The notes beneath the pieces are model-generated. The model was not told the origin of the DNA. It did not search any database and saw only the letters and a program-made list of their open reading frames with translations. A DNA stretch of 64,000 nt from Proteus appendicitidis (GTDB lineage Bacteria > Pseudomonadota > Gammaproteobacteria > Enterobacterales > Enterobacteriaceae), in assembly GCF_030271835.1 (NCBI RefSeq), contig NZ_CP127389.1:2640001-2704000 (forward strand), read 5' to 3'. The position numbers were made by a program, and so were the translations under genes. Of the stretch, positions 51,096-61,810 are shown piece by piece. The number at the start of each line of letters is the position of its first letter. Position 1 is the stretch's first letter.

Positions 51096-51378
51096 CGTAT
51101 CGTTATCCTTATCATAAATATTCTATGCAAATCATTTGCATCCCGAGAAACATTCCTAAAAAACATTTAAAAGTAATTTTACAGAAATGGCAAGGAGTTA
51201 CAAAAGATAGCACTATTATGCTTAATCAATGAGAGATACATCGACTTTGAAAAATCAAATAAAAACAATTGATAAATAGTAAGGATCAATTTTTGTATAA
51301 AAACCAATCTAATTCAACAGTAAATATCTTAAATATAACTTAGAGGCAGTGATCTTAATAAAATTTTAAGAAAGAAAA
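51096..51378. other. Gap before yfcL terminator with nothing recognised
   Basis: About 280 AT-rich bases between the lipoprotein promoter region and the yfcL terminator. I see no gene, no clear promoter and no repeat, apart from presumed promoter sequences of the lipoprotein gene near its start. Confidence 0.4.
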
Positions 51379-51402
51379 AACAACCGATTTCTGCCGGTTG
51401 TT
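51379..51402 (-). terminator. Terminator of yfcL
   Basis: AACAACCG and CGGTTGTT (eight-base stem) with an eight-base loop, followed on the minus strand by TTTTTTCTTTCTT. It ends the yfcL transcript about 20 bases after the stop. Confidence 0.87.
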
Positions 51403-51422
51403 CTCTTAGTAGACATAACAAA

Positions 51423-51695
51423 TTAATTAATTGAGTTAACTAAATCATGCCATGTAGATAAAACCAACACTTGATCTGGAGGTGAAAGCTCGCCTGCTTT
51501 TATCGCCTTTTGAATGCTCTCTTCTACACGCGTTCTTAACGCTTCTAACTGTGTGTTATTTTCTTGCTCAAGTTCAGCAATAGCCAGTGTAATATGGCCT
51601 TGTAAATACCCGCCTGCAAATAACTCATCGTCAGAGGCATGTTCAACACGGCTATCAATTTTATCTAATAAGTACGCTTCATACTCAGAAAGCAT
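51423..51695 (-). CDS. yfcL: YfcL family protein
   Basis: A 90-residue acidic, helical protein matching E. coli YfcL (92): VEHASDDELFAGGYLQGHIT near residues 17-36 and KAGELSPPDQVLVLSTWHDL near 66-85 are conserved. Its function is unknown. It lies between mnmC and epmC in E. coli; here the same order holds except for the toxin-antitoxin, GNAT and lipoprotein genes in between. Confidence 0.9.
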   Translation of the reverse strand: MLSEYEAYLLDKIDSRVEHASDDELFAGGYLQGHITLAIAELEQENNTQLEALRTRVEESIQKAIKAGELSPPDQVLVLSTWHDLVNSIN

Positions 51696-51848
51696 TATTT
51701 ATCCTCAATATATAATGTTGCTACCTTCTATATTTACCCTGTATTAGCGCAGCATAAATACGTGAGTTCTAGCAACCTTACTACTTCAGACTCCACCCTA
51801 TTGGGTAAAACCTTCACAGTGGATAGGCGATAGTTATTCTCGCAATCC

Positions 51849-52403
51849 TTAATTAACTAAAGGATTTTCCTGATAAGGAAACATCTCTTCCGTTAGCTCA
51901 GGGGTATTGTAAAACAAATGTAACGCATTAATAAATAGCTGTGCACGAGGTGGCGTGTTTTTGTCTCGTAAATAAGCTAGCACTTGTTCTCTAACTTTAT
52001 TTCTAAATTCATAACGGTCAGGTTCAAAGTTACCTTCTAAATTGTCACAACTAACATTGAAAGGATAGCCAGCAGCTTGGCAGAATAACCAATCTAACGC
52101 TTGAGGTTTTATTTCTACAACTTCGAACTGTCCTTGAGTGGTTTCATCTCTTCCATCTGGACAATACCAGTAACCATAATCAACTTGTTGGCGACGAGCC
52201 TCTCCGGCGATACACCAATGCGATATTTCATGTAATGCACTGGCATAAAAACCATGAGCAAAAATGATTTGGTGATAAGGTGTCTCTTCATTTGCAGGCA
52301 AATAAATCGGCTCATCATCCCCTTTCACTAAACGGGTTTGGAAACTTTCGCTAAAACATTGATTAAAGATATCAATTAACTGTTGATAATGATGTGCTGA
52401 CAT
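51849..52403 (-). CDS. epmC: Elongation factor P hydroxylase
   Basis: A 184-residue protein corresponding to E. coli EpmC (YfcM, 182), which hydroxylates the beta-lysylated lysine of EF-P. The metal-binding region is SALHEISHWCIAGEARR near residues 54-70, and YGYWYCPDGRDETTQGQFE near 76-94 is also conserved, with PFNVSCDNLEGNFEPDRYEF near 115. EF-P modification prevents ribosome stalling at polyproline, relevant to the proline-rich DedD and others. It is 17 bases downstream of yfcA. Confidence 0.94.
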   Translation of the reverse strand: MSAHHYQQLIDIFNQCFSESFQTRLVKGDDEPIYLPANEETPYHQIIFAHGFYASALHEISHWCIAGEARRQQVDYGYWYCPDGRDETTQGQFEVVEIKPQALDWLFCQAAGYPFNVSCDNLEGNFEPDRYEFRNKVREQVLAYLRDKNTPPRAQLFINALHLFYNTPELTEEMFPYQENPLVN

Positions 52404-52420
52404 TTAAAAACCATCTATTC

Positions 52421-53221
52421 CTAATTAAAAAGTGCAGAAAACCAAAGTGCAATAGTATCGCCATGATTGTCATGTATGAGTTTGATGCTCATCAAAAAGG
52501 AGATAATGACCAGCATGGGTCTTATTAATTTTTGTCCTTTTGTTAAGACTAAACCTGCACCTAAGCGAGCGCCAATAAACTGCCCACAAAGCATAACTAA
52601 ACCAATAGTCCAAATAACCTGCCCACCAATAATAAAAAACAGTAAAGAGCCAAAATTAGAGGTGAAGTTAAGTAACTTAGCATGAGCTGTTGCTTTTGAA
52701 AGATTATATCCAAGTAACATGACATAACCTAAAGCGAAAAAAGAACCTGTTCCGGGTCCAAAAATACCATCATAAAAACCGACCCCACCCCCTAATACGG
52801 CACCAAAAGTATAGTAGCCAATACGTTGTTTACTGTCTTGAGCGCCTATTGATGGAGTAAGAAGAAAATAGAGACCGATAGCTATGGTAAGAATAGGTAG
52901 TGCTTGTTTAAGGATTTCTGGATTAATAAATTGCACCAGCATGGCACCAGAAACTGCACCAATAAACGTCATTAAAATTGCAAATCGCTGCGCTTTTAAA
53001 TCAATAACTTTTCGACGTATAAAATAGAGCGTAGCCGAAAAAGAACCACCAACTGATTGCAGTTTATTCGTTGCAAGAGCTTGAACAGGCGGAACCCCTG
53101 CTGATAACAACGCTGGAATAGTGATTAAGCCACCACCACCAGCAATTGAATCAATAAAACCTGCAATTAAAGCAACAAAGAAGAGAAGAAGGTAGATGCC
53201 ATCTGAAAAGAGCCAATCCAT
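52421..53221 (-). CDS. yfcA: TSUP-family permease YfcA
   Basis: A 266-residue membrane protein of the TauE/SafE (TSUP) family with about seven or eight helices and two internal repeats, including the family motif IAGFIDSIAGGGGLITIPAL near residues 20-39 and GFYDGIFGPGTGSFFALGYV near 153-172. The family moves sulfite, sulfoacetate or related organosulfur anions, but the substrate of YfcA is not established. Synteny with epmC and aroC is that of E. coli (269 residues), where mepA lies between yfcA and aroC; here it is absent. Confidence 0.93.
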   Translation of the reverse strand: MDWLFSDGIYLLLFFVALIAGFIDSIAGGGGLITIPALLSAGVPPVQALATNKLQSVGGSFSATLYFIRRKVIDLKAQRFAILMTFIGAVSGAMLVQFINPEILKQALPILTIAIGLYFLLTPSIGAQDSKQRIGYYTFGAVLGGGVGFYDGIFGPGTGSFFALGYVMLLGYNLSKATAHAKLLNFTSNFGSLLFFIIGGQVIWTIGLVMLCGQFIGARLGAGLVLTKGQKLIRPMLVIISFLMSIKLIHDNHGDTIALWFSALFN

Positions 53222-53252
53222 TTATCTATCCGAATTATTAGGAATGAAGGAC

Positions 53253-53298
53253 GTGTTGCTGTGTTTATCTCATTTATTTAAAAAAGCGACAGCAACAC
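53253..53298. repeat. Ten-base inverted repeat between aroC and yfcA
   Basis: GTGTTGCTGT (53253-53262) and ACAGCAACAC (53289-53298) are perfectly complementary with a 26-base loop containing AAAAAAGCG. It could be an mRNA structure or part of the yfcA promoter region; it lacks a following T run on the minus strand. Confidence 0.5.
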
Positions 53299-53389
53299 GA
53301 TCTGAGCATAATAAAATTAGGCGCTCACACCTTTAAAGCTAACATCAAACTTACAACAGTTTATCGACTACGTTATTGACGTAGAATGA

Positions 53390-54475
53390 TTACCATTGCA
53401 TTAACGGAGGTACAACATCACCACATTGACCACGTTGGCGCAATGCATGATCGAGCAACACAATTGCCATCATTGCCTCTGCAATCGGAATAGCGCGTAT
53501 TCCCACACAAGGATCATGACGACCTTTAGTTATCATATCGACTTCTTCACCATCACGATTTATCGTTTTACCAGCAATAGTAATGCTAGATGTTGGTTTT
53601 AAAGCGATATGAGCAACAATTGGCTGACCACTGCTAATTCCACCCAAAATGCCACCTGCATGGTTGCTAGTGAAACCATTTTTAGTGATTTCATCTCTAT
53701 TTTCAGTGCCTTTTAATGTCACAACACCGAAACCATCACCAATTTCAATTCCTTTAACAGCATTGATACTCATTAATGCGTGTGCTAAGTCTGCATCTAG
53801 CCTGTCAAAAACTGGCTCCCCAAATCCTGCTGGCACACCCTCTGCAACCACAGTCACTTTTGCACCAATCGAGTTACCTTCTTTTTTAAGCGCACGCATA
53901 TATTCATCAAGTGCTTCTAAACGAGAAGGATCTGGACAGAAAAACGGGTTAGTTTCAACGATAGACCAATCAACAAGATCACAAGTAATGGGACCTAGTT
54001 GAGAAAGATAGCCTTTGACTTCAATACCCATTTTCTCTTTTAGGTATTTTTTGGCGATTGCACCGGCAGCAACACGCATTGCAGTTTCTCGTGCAGAAGA
54101 GCGTCCACCACCACGATAATCACGCAAACCATATTTTTGCTCGTAGGTGTAATCAGCATGACCAGGACGAAAAACATCCTTGATTTCACTGTAATCTTGA
54201 GAACGTTGATCTGTGTTTTCAATCAGTAAACCAATGCTTGTTCCTGTTGTAACACCATTAAATACACCTGATAAAATGCGAACTTGATCTGGTTCACGGC
54301 GTTGAGTGGTATAACGTGATGTTCCGGGTCTACGTCTATCTAAATCAACTTGCAAGTCGGCTTCTGTTAAAGGTAATCCAGGAGGTACACCATCAACAAT
54401 GCAACCTAATGCAATACCATGAGACTCACCAAAAGTCGTGACTCTGAATAATTGTCCGATACTGTTTCCTGCCAT
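53390..54475 (-). CDS. aroC: Chorismate synthase
   Basis: A 361-residue enzyme that removes the phosphate from EPSP to make chorismate, with reduced FMN. Typical segments are [20 protein letters not shown] at the start, [20 protein letters not shown] near 101-120, [20 protein letters not shown] near 121-140, [20 protein letters not shown] near 264-283 and [19 protein letters not shown] near 318-336. Length equals E. coli AroC (361). It lies 94 bases downstream of prmB on the same strand and may be co-transcribed with it. Confidence 0.98.
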   Translation of the reverse strand: MAGNSIGQLFRVTTFGESHGIALGCIVDGVPPGLPLTEADLQVDLDRRRPGTSRYTTQRREPDQVRILSGVFNGVTTGTSIGLLIENTDQRSQDYSEIKDVFRPGHADYTYEQKYGLRDYRGGGRSSARETAMRVAAGAIAKKYLKEKMGIEVKGYLSQLGPITCDLVDWSIVETNPFFCPDPSRLEALDEYMRALKKEGNSIGAKVTVVAEGVPAGFGEPVFDRLDADLAHALMSINAVKGIEIGDGFGVVTLKGTENRDEITKNGFTSNHAGGILGGISSGQPIVAHIALKPTSSITIAGKTINRDGEEVDMITKGRHDPCVGIRAIPIAEAMMAIVLLDHALRQRGQCGDVVPPLMQW

Positions 54476-54569
54476 CCCTTTATTCCTATCTTTTACTGTG
54501 TGATGTTATCAATATGTTATTTGCAATAAATGACAATTTACCGTCTCATTGCAGTTACATCAACGTTTA

Positions 54570-55493
54570 TCATTGGATAAAACAGTGTGAGTGTTCAACA
54601 AGTTGTTCGCGGGTCAACATGAAAACACCAAGTCCACCATTTTCAAACTCAAGCCATGTAAATGGAACTTCTGGGAATTGCTCAATAAGATGAACCATAC
54701 TATTACCCACTTCACAGACTAAAATACCTTTTTCACTCAGATATTCAGGGGCTTTTAGTAAAATTTGTCTCGTTATATCTAGTCCATCAATACCCGAAGC
54801 TAATGCTAATTCAGGTTCAACTTGGTATTCATCAGGTAAATCACCCATATCTTCGACATCAACATACGGAGGATTTGTCACAATAATATCGTAAGGCGTT
54901 GGAACAATGGCGTTAAATAAATCTGATTGCATTGGATAAACACGATGCACTAAACCATGATTTTCAATATTAAATTCAGCCACTTCCAGCGCATCTTCGG
55001 AGATATCAACCGCATCGACTTCAGCATCTTCAAACTCATGAGCACAAGCAATCGCAATACAGCCGCTTCCCGTACATAAGTCGAGAATACGTGTTGGCTC
55101 TTGCTGAATTAAACCATCAAAGTGGTTATTGATTAATTCACCAATAGGAGAGCGAGGAATAAGCACACGTTCATCAACATAAAATTCGTGACCACAGAAC
55201 CAAGCGCGATGAGTTAAATAAGGAACTGGAATTTTTTGCTCAATGCGGCTTTCGATAAGTGTAATGATTTCCATCTTTTCAGAAGTTGTTAACTTGGTTG
55301 ATAACAGTGCATCTGGAATATCTAAAGGAAGTGCGATGGTCGGTAATACAAGCTGTAATGCTTCATCCCATGCGTTATCTGTGCCATGACCATAATAAAT
55401 ATCAGATGAATTAAACTGACTCATAGCCCAACGTAACATATCTAGGATAGTGCTTAGATCAGCAACCGCTTCCTCTTTTAGTGTTATATCCAA
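54570..55493 (-). CDS. prmB: 50S ribosomal protein L3 N(5)-glutamine methyltransferase
   Basis: A 307-residue SAM-dependent enzyme that methylates Gln150 of ribosomal protein L3. The substrate-glutamine loop NPPYV ([18 protein letters not shown] near residues 195-212) and the SAM motif [19 protein letters not shown] near 135-153 are present; [18 protein letters not shown] lies near 109. The reading frame begins with TTG at 55493, with AGAGGA eight bases upstream; the N-terminus aligns with E. coli PrmB (310), so the unusual start is probably real. Confidence 0.94.
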   Translation of the reverse strand: MDITLKEEAVADLSTILDMLRWAMSQFNSSDIYYGHGTDNAWDEALQLVLPTIALPLDIPDALLSTKLTTSEKMEIITLIESRIEQKIPVPYLTHRAWFCGHEFYVDERVLIPRSPIGELINNHFDGLIQQEPTRILDLCTGSGCIAIACAHEFEDAEVDAVDISEDALEVAEFNIENHGLVHRVYPMQSDLFNAIVPTPYDIIVTNPPYVDVEDMGDLPDEYQVEPELALASGIDGLDITRQILLKAPEYLSEKGILVCEVGNSMVHLIEQFPEVPFTWLEFENGGLGVFMLTREQLVEHSHCFIQ

Positions 55494-56074
55494 AACTGTT
55501 GTCCTCTGAAGAAATAGAAAGTCTGTAGTTTGCCATGAAGATGGCGATAAATCAGCGGGAAACCATAAAAAAACATCACTACATTATTATTCTCTTTACC
55601 ATAACCATACAATCACTATGGTTTTAAACTTCAATCAGCTAATTAAAAGCGAAATTTACGATCTGCTCACAAATAAAAATTGGTGTTTTATACTTTTAAT
55701 TTAACTTTTATTAGCAAGTTAATGAAATTGAACCATACTTAAAGCATGACGGAATTAACTGTGTACTAAATGCGCCTATAGATTTTTTTTCATTCGATAT
55801 GCAGTCATTTTAAGGCAACTGGCTACTTTTAAAGACGATTTTGATATCTTTTTTTATCGCAATCTGAAGATATAACAACGTGTTATGTTCCACAGATATC
55901 ATGAGTAGAGCCATTTGTTAACCAGCCTATATTTGCTAACTATGTGACTATTTCGGCAGGGTAAATCCCCTGCCTTTTTTTATGCTAAATTTATGGTCTA
56001 TATTTTTTATCTCCAACACTATTTCATGTACTATTGCCTAATAAAGACAGTAACACTATGAAGAATCGTAAAAA
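55494..56074. other. Gap before smrB with an orphan plus-strand terminator (candidate small RNA)
   Basis: About 580 bases without a gene. A strong terminator sits at 55955-55980 although no plus-strand gene precedes it, so a transcript must start in this region. The stretch 55800-55954 contains an ATAACA/TGTTAT hairpin near 55874-55888. I cannot identify a known small RNA from sequence. Confidence 0.5.
55955..55980 (+). terminator. Orphan Rho-independent terminator
   Basis: GGCAGGG (55955-55961) and CCCTGCC (55968-55974) form a seven-base GC-rich stem with a short loop, followed by a long T run (55975-55981). There is no plus-strand protein gene within the preceding 6 kb that it could serve, so it probably ends a small RNA; smrB starts 95 bases later. 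Confidence 0.85.
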
Positions 56075-56617
56075 ATGAATAAAAAATTTTCATTACCGCC
56101 TTCTGAAATTGAGTTATTTCAGGAGATGATAAAAGGCACTAAGAAATTACCTCAAGATAAAATACTTCATTCACCAAAACGTAAAAAAGTGACGCACTAC
56201 GCTGTTGAACGTTTACAACAAGAGCAAGTTGATGCCTCTTATTATTTTTCAGATGAATTTCAGCCTAACTTAGCCACAGAAGGTCCAATGCGCTATTTAA
56301 GAGAAGGCGCTAATGCTTATGAATTAAAAAAGCTACGTCGTGGTGATTATGTACCTGAGTTTTTTCTAGATTTACATGGATTAACACAACTAATTGCAAA
56401 ACAAGAGATTGGCGCATTAATTGCGGCATGTAGACGAGAACATGTTTATTGTGCCTGTATTATGCACGGTCATGGCAAACATATTTTAAAACAGCAAACA
56501 CCACTTTGGTTAGCACAACACCCTGATGTCATTGCTTTTCATCAAGCCCCAAAAGAATGGGGAGGCGATGCTGCATTATTAGTGTTAGTGGAAAACGACG
56601 ATATCGCACGTCGCTAA
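56075..56617 (+). CDS. smrB: Ribosome rescue endonuclease SmrB
   Basis: A 180-residue protein with a C-terminal Smr domain ([20 protein letters not shown] near residues 102-121 and [18 protein letters not shown] near 132-149) that cuts mRNA between collided ribosomes. The N-terminal part is basic and helical and binds the ribosome. It matches E. coli SmrB (YfcN, 183), including the DLHGLT and HGHG motifs with catalytic histidines. It is divergent from prmB. Confidence 0.95.
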   Translation: MNKKFSLPPSEIELFQEMIKGTKKLPQDKILHSPKRKKVTHYAVERLQQEQVDASYYFSDEFQPNLATEGPMRYLREGANAYELKKLRRGDYVPEFFLDLHGLTQLIAKQEIGALIAACRREHVYCACIMHGHGKHILKQQTPLWLAQHPDVIAFHQAPKEWGGDAALLVLVENDDIARR

Positions 56618-56705
56618 ACCCAAAAAATTCTATTGCATTAACCCTTAAATCACCTATTAGGTGAAATAAGGTGTTAATTACTTACTTAGTTAATTGATTT
56701 AAATT

Positions 56706-57179
56706 TCATTTTAATATTGAGGGTGACACTTGCCATAGTAACTCCCCTGCGCCTTTTGATAAGTCAAAATCAACACAAGCAATGGTTGATGTTGAAAACA
56801 TAGGAGCGCATACCGCAGGACAAAGTTCAGCGACAACATAGCCAACTAAAGGTAAGTGAGAAATAACCAGAATATTTTTATATCCTGTATCCCCCAAAGC
56901 ACGTAAGTAATGTGCAATATGTGAAGGATTACCGCCTGGGATAAGCCCATCCTCTGTTTCTATTTTACTAGGTAGCGCTAAATCTGTTTTTACTGCATCC
57001 AAAGTCTGTTGAGCGCGTAAATAAGGGCTGACTAAAACATAATCGATTGTATGTCCCTGCTTTGTCATCCATTCAGCCATTTTTATTGATTCACTTTTTC
57101 CACGTTCAGTTAGTGGTCTTAGTGCATCGCTAGCAGCATCAAGAGCCGCTTCTCCGTGGCGCATAATAAAAATTTGCAT
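56706..57179 (-). CDS. sixA: Phosphohistidine phosphatase SixA
   Basis: A 157-residue histidine phosphatase. The RHG catalytic motif is MQIFIMRHGEAALDAASDAL at the N-terminus (His8), with a second histidine in VISHLPLVGYVVAELCP near 108. E. coli SixA (161) removes phosphate from NPr of the nitrogen PTS and from histidine-phosphotransfer domains. It lies between smrB and fadJ, as in E. coli, but 390 bases of AT-rich DNA separate it from the fadJ end. Confidence 0.95.
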   Translation of the reverse strand: MQIFIMRHGEAALDAASDALRPLTERGKSESIKMAEWMTKQGHTIDYVLVSPYLRAQQTLDAVKTDLALPSKIETEDGLIPGGNPSHIAHYLRALGDTGYKNILVISHLPLVGYVVAELCPAVCAPMFSTSTIACVDFDLSKGAGELLWQVSPSILK

Positions 57180-57566
57180 AGTAAATTATTAAACCTATTT
57201 TATTTTTGTAATTACTGGTATTTACACTTGTAAGATACTTAATTTAATTCAGTTTAAATTAATATATTCCCATATCAAATCTTCAATACCTTAATTGCAA
57301 TAGCATTATTAATCTTTTTAAGAAAATGCTGTTGGTTTACAAATTAACATCATTTTCAGAATTTTATTTTAAAAAGCTTGGTTTTTAAATTTATTTTCAA
57401 ATAACTATTTTGCCATATCTGACCATAATTAACACTTTCGACCTCTTTTTCCATTAAAAATTCACCAATTATTAATCTGACGCAAAAAGTACAAGAAAAA
57501 AGGCGCATAAGCGCCTCAATCAAAACAAATGTCACAAAAGGAAAAAGCAATGGTAAAGCGATGATA
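57180..57566. other. AT-rich gap between sixA and fadJ
   Basis: Apart from the fadJ terminator (57501-57516) I see nothing certain. An 82-codon minus-strand frame at 57356-57604 overlaps the fadJ coding end, lacks a ribosome-binding site I can trust and is hydrophobic by chance of AT composition, so I do not call it a gene. Confidence 0.4.
57494..57516 (-). terminator. Terminator of fadIJ
   Basis: AGGCGC/GCGCCT (57501-57506, 57511-57516) with an ATAA loop, followed on the minus strand by TTTTTCTTG. It lies 50 bases after the fadJ stop. Confidence 0.82.
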
Positions 57567-59723
57567 TTAATCGTAAAACCGTTCATTTCGTTTAGCCATT
57601 TCAACTAAACGCTCACAAGGGCGATATTTTTCTCCATATTTATCGGCAAGTTGGTTAAGTTTTTCTGCCACCTTTGTTGTTCCCATACTGTCCATATAAC
57701 GGAATGGGCCACCAAAAAAAGGCGGAAAACCGATACCAAATACAGCACCAATATCACCATCTCGTGGTTGCTTTATAATATTTTCATCTAAACAACGAAC
57801 GGCTTCATTTAACATTAATAATAAACAACGTTCCGTAATTTCAGAGGAAGATAGTTGGCTTTTAGGCTTAATTTGTAATAGTCGATATATAACCGGATCA
57901 GGTTGTTTTTTATTTTTACCGAATGAGAAAGGTAATGCATGTTTTGCATAAAGATAAAAACCTCGTCCATTCTTACGACCTTTTCTATCATCAGCAATAA
58001 TGGCATCCACAGCAGGAGGAGAGGCAAATCTGTCACCAAATGCATTCACTAATATTGGCGTTATTTTTGTGCCAATATCAATACCCACTTCATCCAATAA
58101 CTGAATAGGTCCTACAGGGAAGCCAAACTGAACAAGTGCTTTATCAATGTTCTCAATAGGCTCTCCTTGTACTAAACACGTCAATGCTTCACTGATATAA
58201 GGAGCAAGAATACGGTTAACATAGAATCCTGGTTTATCACCAACAACTATTGCAACTTTGCCCTGTTTTTTAGCAAAAGCTACCGTTGTAGCAATCGTTT
58301 TTTCATCCGTATTTTCATGTGGAATAACTTCAACCAAAGGCATTTTTTCTACGGGACTAAAATAGTGAAGCCCGATCACTTTTTCTGGGTATTTTGCTGT
58401 TTCTGCAATTTTATGAATGGGAAGTGAAGAGGTATTTGAAGCAAAAATAATTTTACCTTTTCCGACACCCTCAATATCTGCGACCATCTTCTGTTTTAAA
58501 GCAAGATCTTCAAAAACCGCTTCAACAATAATATTTGATTGATGAAAACCGCTGTAATCCAAAGAGCCAGAGAGTAGCCCCATTTGACGCTGACGTTCGC
58601 GTGCAGATAATCTTTTTTTACTTACTTTGGCTGAAAGCGCTTTCCAACTATAATTAAGTGCCTGAGCAATGCCTTTATCACTGATATCTTTAATTCTTAC
58701 TGGTAAATTACCTTTTGTCGCCGTGACAAAGGCAATACCACCGCCCATTAATCCACCACCTAAAATACCAATATGGTGCAAATCATCTGGTTTTTCGGAT
58801 GATCCTGTTTCATTTTTAAGTGCCGTAGAAGCAAAAAAGAGATGCCTTAATGCAGATGAAACTGGTGTCATAGCAAGTTCACCAAATGCATTTGCCTCTT
58901 CTTTAAACCCTGTTTGAATATCCTTTTCAAGACCACGTTCTATTACGTGTAGAATACGTTCAACTGCGGGGTAATGCCCTTTTGTCTTGGCTAATGTGCG
59001 TTTTTTCGCCTGCCCAAAAAGAATATTTCTACCTAGCGTTGTATTCGCCCAAAAACGATCCATCACTGAATGTTTTTTCTGTTCTTTTTTACCCGATAAA
59101 ATCCATTTAGCAGCAACTTCTAATAGAATATCTTGTGAGACAACATCATTCACAAGACCTAATTTTAAGGCTCTTTTCGCATTAACTTGTCTCCCCGTTA
59201 AGATCATATCTAACGCAGAGGTCACACCAATAAGACGAGGTAAACGTTGAGTACCACCAGAGCCTGGCAGCAATCCAAGTTGCACTTCAGGAAGCCCTAA
59301 ACGCGTTTTACTATTATCAGAACAAATTCGCCCATGACAGGCTAAGGCTAATTCAAGCCCGCCACCAAGGCATGCGCCATTAATAGCCGCCACAACGGGT
59401 AATGGGTAGTTTTCAAGTTGAGTAAAAAGATCTTGCCCTGCTTTTGCTAATGCACTCGCTTCTTCTTTAGTTTTACAACCCGCAATCATGGAGATATCCG
59501 CACCAGCAATAAAACTATCTGTTTTACCTGAGGTGATAATTAATCCTTTCACTCCAGAATGTTGCTGAGCTTGCTTTAAAACATCTTGAAATTGCTGCAC
59601 AAATTCTGCTTTTAACGTGTTTACTTTTTCACCAACAATATCAATGGTGATAACACCCACTTTGTCATTACGAACTGAGAACTGAAAAACAGATGATTTT
59701 TCTAGTGTTGTTTGTTGTTCCAT
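57567..59723 (-). CDS. fadJ: Fatty acid oxidation complex subunit alpha (anaerobic/alternative)
   Basis: A 718-residue bifunctional enzyme. The N-terminal enoyl-CoA hydratase/isomerase domain (residues about 10-200) contains [19 protein letters not shown] and [20 protein letters not shown] with the oxyanion-hole glycine and the catalytic glutamate in [20 protein letters not shown]; the C-terminal 3-hydroxyacyl-CoA dehydrogenase (from about 315) has the NAD loop [19 protein letters not shown] and the catalytic [16 protein letters not shown] histidine. The ATG at 59723 shares one base with the fadI stop and follows GGAGGTGGAATA. It works with FadI on medium to long acyl-CoAs, chiefly without oxygen in E. 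coli (714 residues). Confidence 0.96.
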   Translation of the reverse strand: MEQQTTLEKSSVFQFSVRNDKVGVITIDIVGEKVNTLKAEFVQQFQDVLKQAQQHSGVKGLIITSGKTDSFIAGADISMIAGCKTKEEASALAKAGQDLFTQLENYPLPVVAAINGACLGGGLELALACHGRICSDNSKTRLGLPEVQLGLLPGSGGTQRLPRLIGVTSALDMILTGRQVNAKRALKLGLVNDVVSQDILLEVAAKWILSGKKEQKKHSVMDRFWANTTLGRNILFGQAKKRTLAKTKGHYPAVERILHVIERGLEKDIQTGFKEEANAFGELAMTPVSSALRHLFFASTALKNETGSSEKPDDLHHIGILGGGLMGGGIAFVTATKGNLPVRIKDISDKGIAQALNYSWKALSAKVSKKRLSARERQRQMGLLSGSLDYSGFHQSNIIVEAVFEDLALKQKMVADIEGVGKGKIIFASNTSSLPIHKIAETAKYPEKVIGLHYFSPVEKMPLVEVIPHENTDEKTIATTVAFAKKQGKVAIVVGDKPGFYVNRILAPYISEALTCLVQGEPIENIDKALVQFGFPVGPIQLLDEVGIDIGTKITPILVNAFGDRFASPPAVDAIIADDRKGRKNGRGFYLYAKHALPFSFGKNKKQPDPVIYRLLQIKPKSQLSSSEITERCLLLMLNEAVRCLDENIIKQPRDGDIGAVFGIGFPPFFGGPFRYMDSMGTTKVAEKLNQLADKYGEKYRPCERLVEMAKRNERFYD

Positions 59724-61027
59724 TATTCCACCTCCAAAATCATCGCTGCACCCAATCCACCCGCTGCACAAGCTGTAGTTAGCCCAAAACCACCACCTCG
59801 ACGTTTAAGTTCTTGTAGTGTTTGTGTGACCATTCTTGCGCCAGTCGCAGCAAAGGGATGCCCATAAGCAATAGAACCACCTAGCACATTAAATTTATCC
59901 ATATCCACTTCTCCAATCGCCTTGGATAACCCTAGTTGCTCTTTAGCAAACCGTTCACTAGCAAACAACGTCAAATTACTGAGTGTTTGTGCGGCAAAAG
60001 CTTCATGCATATCAATTAACGTGAGATCACTCAAAGAAAGACCTGCGCGAGAAAGCGCAAGTGGTGTGGCATATGATGGTCCCAATAGCATATCTTTCCA
60101 GACATCTGTCGCGGTAAAAGCATAACTGCGTAAATAACCTAAAGGTTGATAACCAAGACTTTTTGCAACTGATTCTTTCATCATTAATACTGCGGCTGCG
60201 CCGTCCGTTAATGGCGTACTGTTTGCGGCGGTAACACTGCCATGTTTACGATCAAAAGCTGGTTTTAGTTTGGCGTAAGAATCAAGAACAGAGTTTTTAC
60301 GAATATTATTATCTTGATGGAAGCCTTCTTTGTAAGGTGGAAAAAAAGCCGTCATCACTTCATCATTTAGTTTTCCCATCTCCCATGCTTTGGTTGCTAA
60401 TTGATGGGAACGATGTGCTAATTCATCTTGAGCGGCTCTAGAAATATGATAAGTCTTTGCCATTTGCTCTGCGGTGTCTCCCATGCGTAATCCTGTTGAA
60501 TATTCAGCAACAGCCGGCGCTACAGGGAGCAAATCTCGAAACCGTAATTGACTTAAATAACTTAATCGTTGACCTAATGATTTTGCTTTATTCAGGCTTA
60601 ATAAAACATCAGCTAATTTTTTACTAACACCGATAGGCAAAACTGAAGACGAATCTGCGCCACCCGCAATACCGACAGAGACATGTCCTGCCATCATACT
60701 TTCAGCAACATTAGCAATCGCCTGAAAGCTTGTTGCACATGCTCTTGTGACACTATAAGCATCAGTTTTTACACTTAATCCGGCACCGAGTACAATTTCT
60801 CTGGCGATATTAGGGGCTTCTGGCATTTGAACCACTTGTCCGAAAACAAGTTGGTCAATAATTTCGGGTGGAATTTCATTGCGAGTCACTAATTCTTGAA
60901 CCACTGAACGCCCTAATTCAACCGCAGGTATTCCTCGATACGCAGTCGCTTGTTTGGCAAAAGGTAAGCGTAGTCCGCTGACAATGGCAATGCGATCTTT
61001 CATAGCACTGTTCGTTGATGACTTCAT
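59723..61027 (-). CDS. fadI: 3-ketoacyl-CoA thiolase (fadI type)
   Basis: A 434-residue thiolase that splits 3-ketoacyl-CoA with CoA in beta-oxidation. The nucleophile cysteine is in [20 protein letters not shown] near residue 100; the histidine and second cysteine are in [13 protein letters not shown] near 360, [20 protein letters not shown] near 391 and [16 protein letters not shown] near 421. The ATG at 61027 follows AGGAG by eight bases; the open frame to 61117 is upstream and lacks family similarity. E. coli FadI has 436 residues. A FadR-like site lies 40-50 bases upstream. Confidence 0.95.
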   Translation of the reverse strand: MKSSTNSAMKDRIAIVSGLRLPFAKQATAYRGIPAVELGRSVVQELVTRNEIPPEIIDQLVFGQVVQMPEAPNIAREIVLGAGLSVKTDAYSVTRACATSFQAIANVAESMMAGHVSVGIAGGADSSSVLPIGVSKKLADVLLSLNKAKSLGQRLSYLSQLRFRDLLPVAPAVAEYSTGLRMGDTAEQMAKTYHISRAAQDELAHRSHQLATKAWEMGKLNDEVMTAFFPPYKEGFHQDNNIRKNSVLDSYAKLKPAFDRKHGSVTAANSTPLTDGAAAVLMMKESVAKSLGYQPLGYLRSYAFTATDVWKDMLLGPSYATPLALSRAGLSLSDLTLIDMHEAFAAQTLSNLTLFASERFAKEQLGLSKAIGEVDMDKFNVLGGSIAYGHPFAATGARMVTQTLQELKRRGGGFGLTTACAAGGLGAAMILEVE

Positions 61028-61064
61028 AACGGCTCCTGACAAAATGATTTTCCTAACACCAAAG

Positions 61065-61075
61065 AGGTCTGACCT
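61065..61075 (-). promoter_or_regulatory. FadR-like operator upstream of fadIJ
   Basis: AGGTCTGACCT is a palindrome whose central GGTCnGACC matches the FadR core (TGGTCnGACCA) and lies 38 to 48 bases upstream of the fadI start. FadR represses fadIJ in E. coli and is released by long-chain acyl-CoA; here the assignment rests on this one site. Confidence 0.6.
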
Positions 61076-61210
61076 GACAATAGTGTTAACAAAAATTTCA
61101 CTTTTCAGAAACGTCATTTTACGAGAAGTGGGAGTTAGCGCTCAATATTTCGATGAAATGTCTGAAACTTAACAATAATGATAGAAAAGATAATGAAGTG
61201 ATCGAGAGAG

Positions 61211-61241
61211 ATAAAAAAGGCTGTTGAATTTCAACAGCCTT
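61211..61241 (-). terminator. Terminator of yfcZ
   Basis: A perfect stem AAGGCTGTTG/CAACAGCCTT with a five-base loop, followed on the minus strand by TTTTTTATC. It ends the yfcZ transcript 22 bases after the stop. Confidence 0.9.
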
Positions 61242-61262
61242 AAATCTATTAATTTCAGAGGA

Positions 61263-61559
61263 TTAACGTAATCCCAACTGGAAAATTAGGTTTTCTGCTT
61301 CACAAGAGAATGTAAAATCAGCGGTGAGTTGAACACCACCATCAACATCAGCAAATTGTTGATTAATTTTGCAAGGCTCTGAAGCGATAGATTGTGCTTT
61401 TGCACTGAGCTGATCTAACATTGCTTGCGCTTGTACTTTATCAGCGAAGACATGCTGATATGACGCTGTGCAATTCTTATTGTCAATAATAGTACCCACA
61501 TCTACACAACAGCAAGCAGCGGTTTCTTCTGCACTACAACGATTAATTGCGTCTGCCAT
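61263..61559 (-). CDS. yfcZ: YfcZ/YiiS family protein
   Basis: A 98-residue protein with a cysteine cluster, CSAEETAACCCVDVGTIIDN at residues 8-27, further cysteines in NCTASY and PCKI, and a beta-rich C-terminus (LTADFTFSCEAENLIFQLGL). It matches E. coli YfcZ (94), of unknown function. It stands between fadI and fadL as in E. coli, on the strand of fadI; whether it takes part in fatty-acid uptake or oxidation is unknown. The seven cysteines suggest a metal or redox role (inference). Confidence 0.9.
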   Translation of the reverse strand: MADAINRCSAEETAACCCVDVGTIIDNKNCTASYQHVFADKVQAQAMLDQLSAKAQSIASEPCKINQQFADVDGGVQLTADFTFSCEAENLIFQLGLR

Positions 61560-61810
61560 TTTAGTCTCCCAACGAAAGAAATGTTAATTATCTATCATAA
61601 TCGCAAAAAAATAAAATAAACTGCTTTAGCTCAAATTTTATTACAACTTTACAAAAATAATTGATTATTCTGTTTATTTAACAATCAAAAATATCTTTAT
61701 TGGGATGTTTTGTGAAAAATATGTTAAGCAAATCCCAATTATTGAATCAAAACAGAAATATTTGTAAAACATACTTGCAACATTTAGGGTAATCAACTTT
61801 ATACTTAATC

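Noticed and set aside
57356..57604. 82-codon minus-strand open frame after fadJ
   Set aside because: It overlaps the end of fadJ in another frame, spans the fadJ terminator and has no ribosome-binding site or recognisable protein features.
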